Origin: CAYMOV01 sp964392085
GTDB lineage: Bacteria; Oederibacteriota; Muellerivitia; Muellerivitales; Muellerivitaceae
NCBI GenBank assembly: GCA_964392085.1
Contig: CAYMOV010000073.1
Coordinates: 1-13,065, forward strand
Direction of reading: 5' to 3'
Length of the DNA stretch: 13,065 bases
In this document: positions 10,726 to 13,065 of the stretch, piece after piece
How positions within the stretch are numbered: the first letter of the stretch is position 1
How the letters are laid out: every line of letters begins with the position of its first letter
Program-made: the position numbers and the translations under genes
Notes under the pieces: generated by a model
Databases searched by the model: none
What the model was told of the DNA's origin: nothing
Seen by the model: the letters and a program-made list of their open reading frames with translations, nothing else

Positions 10726-13065
10726 TCAACGCAAGATCAGCCATTTGGTTTGGATTTGGCCGAAGGGTTTCCGCAACACCACGTAGTAAATCCCGTTGGA
10801 GAGGCGGGCGGCGGGGGCCGGGTCGAGCGCCCAAGTGGAGCCGCCCACCGGGGCGGGGCCGAAGTCCCACTCCGCCACCTTGCGGTAGGACGTGGTGAAA
10901 ACCTTCAGGCTCAAGCGTTCGGCGGGGCGCAGGAGGTTGACCCAAACCGCCAACGGGGGATCGCCGCGCCACGGGCCGGGGAGGAGACGCACCACCTCGG
11001 GCCCCGGGTCCAGGAAGGCGTTGGGAGTGGCGGTGGCCGTGGGGGTTGGTGTGGGGGAACCCGGGGTGGGAGTGTCGGTCCAGGTGGAGGGGGGGATCGG
11101 TGTGGACGTGGACGTCGCGGTTGGGGACGGGGTGGCGGTCAGGAGCGCTGAAGGCGTCGGGCTGACGGTCCAAGTCGGGCTGGGCGATAGGGTAAGGGTC
11201 GCTGGGGGGGTCGGGGAGGGGCTGGGAGTCGGGCTCAAGGTAGGGGTGGAGGACGGCGTAGAGGTTTCCGTGCCGGTCATTGTCGAAGTGGCCGTCCCGC
11301 TGGCCGTCCCAGTCATTGTTGCGGTGGGACTCGGGGACGCGCTCGGGGTGGAGGACGTCGTCGGGCTGAAGCTCGGGGTCGGGCTGGGACTGGAGGTTGG
11401 GGAGTAGGTGTTAGTCGCGCTCATGGTCGCCGTGTAGGTCCAAGTCGCGCTCGGGGTGGCCGTCAGGCTGGCGGTGAAGGTGAGGGTAGGGGTCGTGGAG
11501 GGCGACAAGGATCCGGTCGAGGTCGGGCTGGGGGTTCCGCTGGCCGTGGCCGTCGGGGTGGCGGATGCGGTGCGGGTGGGGGTAGCCGTCAGGGTCCCTG
11601 ACGACGTCGGTGTGGCGGTGGGAGTGGGAGTTGAGGTCGACGTAGGGAAAGGTGAGGGCGCCGGGCAGTAGGAGGCGTAGATCGTCTCATGCCAGTCGGA
11701 GCCGTACGTCAGGCCCACCAAGCCCGATGGAAGGGTCCCGAAGGTCAGTCCCGAATCGAGGTAGGCCAAGGAATTGGTTTGGGCCGGGGTGACGGCCCAA
11801 TCCGCGGTGAAGGACCCCGTGGTGTTGTAGTAGCAGGCCAGCCAGTAATCGCCCGCGTTGAGCTGGAGGGGTGTTTGGAGCGCCAAGGTGTTCCACCCCG
11901 CCAACGCGGTGGCCGGGCCGGTTTGGCCAAGAAGCGGGCCCACGATGGCGCCCAAATCCTGGTAAATCCCGAGGTTCAATTGGGTGGTCCCGGTGGCAAA
12001 GACATATTGGGAGATCGTGGTGACCGTGGCCGGGGCCGAGAGGGTGTAGCGGCTCAGGCGGATGGCGGTCAAGGCGGTCACCGCCCCGCTGTTACCCGCG
12101 GTCGTGGCCTTCCCGAAGGACGAGAAGATGCCGCAGGGCGGGGTGAGGGAGGGGTTGGGGGTCACCGAGAAGGTGGCGGTGGAGGTGCCCGTCGCGGTCG
12201 GCGTCGAGGTGCGGGTGGGGGTTGCCGTCGGCGACGTCGTGGACGTCGCGCTCGGGGTGAGGAAGGTCCCGGTCGGGGTGGGCGTGAAAGTGGTGGTGGG
12301 GGTCCGGGTCAGGGTGAAAGTGAAGGACGGTGTCGGCGTGAAGGTGGATGTGCCGGTATGGGTGGGGGTCGGGGTGATCGTGGGGGTGAAGGTCCAAGCG
12401 GGTGTCCAGGACCCGGAGGGCGTGGGTGTGGGAGTGAAGGTTTGGGTGGCCGTGGGCGTGGGCGAGGGGAAGGGTCCCGGCGCGGAACAGCCCGAGGCGT
12501 AGATGGCCTCATGCCAATTGGCGGCGTAGGTGAGCCCGCCCAGGACGGGGGGGCAATTGCCGAAGGTCAGGCCCGAGAGGAGATAGGCGAGGGTGTTCGT
12601 CCCGGCGGTGGTGTCCCAGACCACCGTGAAGGATCCCGTGGTGGTGTAGTAACAGGCCAGCCAATAGTCCCCTGCGTTGAGCTGGAGCGGCGCGGTGAGG
12701 GGAACGGTGTTCCATCCCGCCAAGGCGGTGACCGGACCGGTCTGGCCGAGAAGGTTGCCCACCACCCCGCCGCTGTCTTGGTAGAGTCCGAGGTTCAATT
12801 GGGTGGACCCGGTGGCGTACACGTATTGCGAGAGGTTCATGATCGTCGCGGGGGCGGACAAGGTGTAGCGGCTGAGGCGGATGGAAGTGAGTGCCGTGAC
12901 GGCACCGCTGTTGCCCGTGAGGGTGCTCTTGCCGAAGGAGGTGATGGGGGAACAGGGCGGGGTGAGGGAGGGGTTGGGCGTGACCGAGATCGTGGCGGTG
13001 GGCGTGCCGGTCAGGGTCGGCGTCGCGGTGCGGGACGAGGTGGCCGTCCAGGTCGGGGTGAGGAA
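10726..13065 (-). CDS. Giant exported modular protein with Thr/Ser/Pro linkers and FlgD-like C-terminal domain (5' part outside window)
   Basis: An open frame of 779 codons runs from the right edge to TGA at 10728-10726. There is no start in the window: the frame is open upstream of the first TTG/ATG candidates and continues the same repeat pattern, so an internal start (for example at 12861) would be an artefact. Order from the edge: end of a Thr/Pro linker; module 1 (12954-12487, 156 residues); linker (12486-12136, 117 residues); module 2 (12135-11665, 157 residues); a 214-residue Ser/Thr/Pro linker (11664-11023); and a C-terminal domain. Each module begins and ends with Cys and shares LSRYTLSAPAT, TQLNLGxYQD, LAGWNT, LQLNAGDYWLACYY and GLTFG; it looks like a beta-sandwich adhesion or binding module. 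The last ~75 residues (VNLLRPAERLSLKVF ... LSNGIYYVVLR ... LILR) fit the FlgD-Ig/T9SS type-A C-terminal pattern. A surface or secreted protein is likely; ligand unknown. Confidence 0.85.
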   Translation of the reverse strand, partial: FLTPTWTATSSRTATPTLTGTPTATISVTPNPSLTPPCSPITSFGKSTLTGNSGAVTALTSIRLSRYTLSAPATIMNLSQYVYATGSTQLNLGLYQDSGGVVGNLLGQTGPVTALAGWNTVPLTAPLQLNAGDYWLACYYTTTGSFTVVWDTTAGTNTLAYLLSGLTFGNCPPVLGGLTYAANWHEAIYASGCSAPGPFPSPTPTATQTFTPTPTPSGSWTPAWTFTPTITPTPTHTGTSTFTPTPSFTFTLTRTPTTTFTPTPTGTFLTPSATSTTSPTATPTRTSTPTATGTSTATFSVTPNPSLTPPCGIFSSFGKATTAGNSGAVTALTAIRLSRYTLSAPATVTTISQYVFATGTTQLNLGIYQDLGAIVGPLLGQTGPATALAGWNTLALQTPLQLNAGDYWLACYYNTTGSFTADWAVTPAQTNSLAYLDSGLTFGTLPSGLVGLTYGSDWHETIYASYCPAPSPFPTSTSTPTPTATPTSSGTLTATPTRTASATPTATASGTPSPTSTGSLSPSTTPTLTFTASLTATPSATWTYTATMSATNTYSPTSSPSPTPSFSPTTSSTPSASPSPTATMTGTASGTATSTMTGTETSTPSSTPTLSPTPSPSPTPPATLTLSPSPTWTVSPTPSALLTATPSPTATSTSTPIPPSTWTDTPTPGSPTPTPTATATPNAFLDPGPEVVRLLPGPWRGDPPLAVWVNLLRPAERLSLKVFTTSYRKVAEWDFGPAPVGGSTWALDPAPAARLSNGIYYVVLRKPFGQIQTKWLILR
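11023..11664 (-). repeat. Low-complexity Ser/Thr/Pro linker (214 codons)
   Basis: It is almost entirely Thr, Ser, Pro and Ala (TPTPTATPT, SPSPTPSF, SPTPSPSP patterns) and joins module 2 to the C-terminal domain. The DNA is a degenerate tandem of short units reading GTCGGGGTG-like on plus, giving strong G-over-C asymmetry on plus. Such linkers are usually extended and often O-glycosylated in exported proteins. Antisense frames here translate to Val/Gly repeats and are not genes. Confidence 0.85.
11665..12135 (-). repeat. Protein-repeat module, copy 2 (157 codons)
   Basis: Second Cys-to-Cys module of the giant protein, with the same block order as copy 1. Many codons differ at synonymous positions from copy 1 while the protein blocks are kept, which fits an old duplication under selection rather than a recent copying event or an assembly error. 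Confidence 0.85.
12136..12486 (-). repeat. Low-complexity Thr/Pro linker (117 codons)
   Basis: Thr/Pro-rich linker between modules 1 and 2, richer in aromatic residues than the longer linker (SWTPAWTFTP, PSFTFTLTRTP). Its end (FSVTPNPSLTPPC) matches the end of the preceding partial linker at 12955-13065 (ISVTPNPSLTPPC), showing that linker plus module together form the repeating unit. Confidence 0.85.
12487..12954 (-). repeat. Protein-repeat module, copy 1 (156 codons)
   Basis: This Cys-to-Cys module of the giant protein is about 70% identical by eye at the amino-acid level to the copy at 11665-12135. The repeat period, Cys codon to Cys codon, is 819 bases (273 residues including the linker). 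Conserved blocks include GNSGAVTALT, TQLNLGLYQD, LLGQTGP and DYWLACYY. Copy 1 has an additional Cys (GNCPP) that copy 2 lacks. Confidence 0.85.
12955..13065 (-). repeat. Partial Thr/Pro linker at window edge
   Basis: Thirty-seven codons of linker, starting FLTPTWTATS, which corresponds to FLTPSATSTT in the next linker. This implies at least one more linker portion, and probably more modules, upstream beyond the window. Confidence 0.8.

Noticed and set aside
10892..12502. Plus-strand open frames rich in Val/Gly repeats (10892-11407, 11456-11671, 12062-12502)
   Set aside because: They are antisense shadows of the Thr/Ser/Pro linkers: ACN/CCN/TCN codons read backwards give GT/GG-rich Val/Gly codons. 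No start signals or domains.
12861..12861. TTG at 12861 as the start of the giant protein
   Set aside because: The frame is open upstream to the window edge and the upstream residues match the repeat unit; the codon is the Leu of the conserved RYTLSAPAT block.
1..13065. CRISPR arrays, tRNAs, rRNAs, IS elements and attachment sites
   Set aside because: I looked for regularly spaced identical repeats, cloverleaf-like segments, transposase motifs and terminal inverted repeats with duplications and saw none; the only regular repeats are the protein-coding ones at 11023-13065.

Overview
The window is GC-rich DNA from a diderm (Gram-negative-type) bacterium: it encodes an inner-membrane RND pump, a TolC-type outer-membrane channel, a lipoprotein adaptor and periplasmic proteins with signal peptides. 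No rRNA, tRNA or taxonomic marker is present. The very long Thr/Ser/Pro-rich multimodular exported protein with a FlgD/T9SS-like C-terminal domain is a style common in uncultured candidate phyla, but that placement is inference only.

Layout, left to right. (a) 1-240, minus strand: N-terminal part of a small exported protein cut by the window edge. (b) 241-824: gene-poor divergent intergenic region with several hairpin-capable segments. (c) 825-4337, plus: a 1170-residue AcrB/HAE1-type RND transporter with an unusual extra segment between TM6 and TM7. It stands alone, with no adaptor or channel gene directly beside it. (d) 4338-4584: intergenic, with a possible terminator for the RND gene and hairpins in the leader of the next operon. 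(e) 4585-10216, plus: a compact six-gene operon of ECF sigma factor, small single-pass putative anti-sigma, Spy/CpxP-like periplasmic LTxxQ protein, TolC-family channel, lipoprotein adaptor and MacB-type ABC transporter. Four of the five junctions overlap (ATGA, 8 bp, GTGA, ATGA). (f) 10261-10306: a strong, near-symmetric terminator that can stop transcription from both sides. (g) 10311-10577, minus: a small zinc-ribbon protein. (h) 10726-13065, minus, open at the right edge: a giant exported protein with two copies of a Cys-bounded ~157-residue module, long Thr/Pro/Ser linkers and a FlgD-like C-terminal domain.

How it works together: the sigma/anti-sigma/periplasmic-sensor trio resembles CnrYXH-type surface signalling and sits in one transcription unit with a complete MacAB-TolC-type tripartite exporter. 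The simplest reading is an envelope-stress or toxic-compound module that senses in the periplasm and induces its own exporter. The RND pump upstream may share the TolC-like channel. The most distinctive features are the RND insertion, the adaptor that has nearly lost its alpha-hairpin, the SD-less sigma start next to a perfect hairpin, and the modular surface protein.
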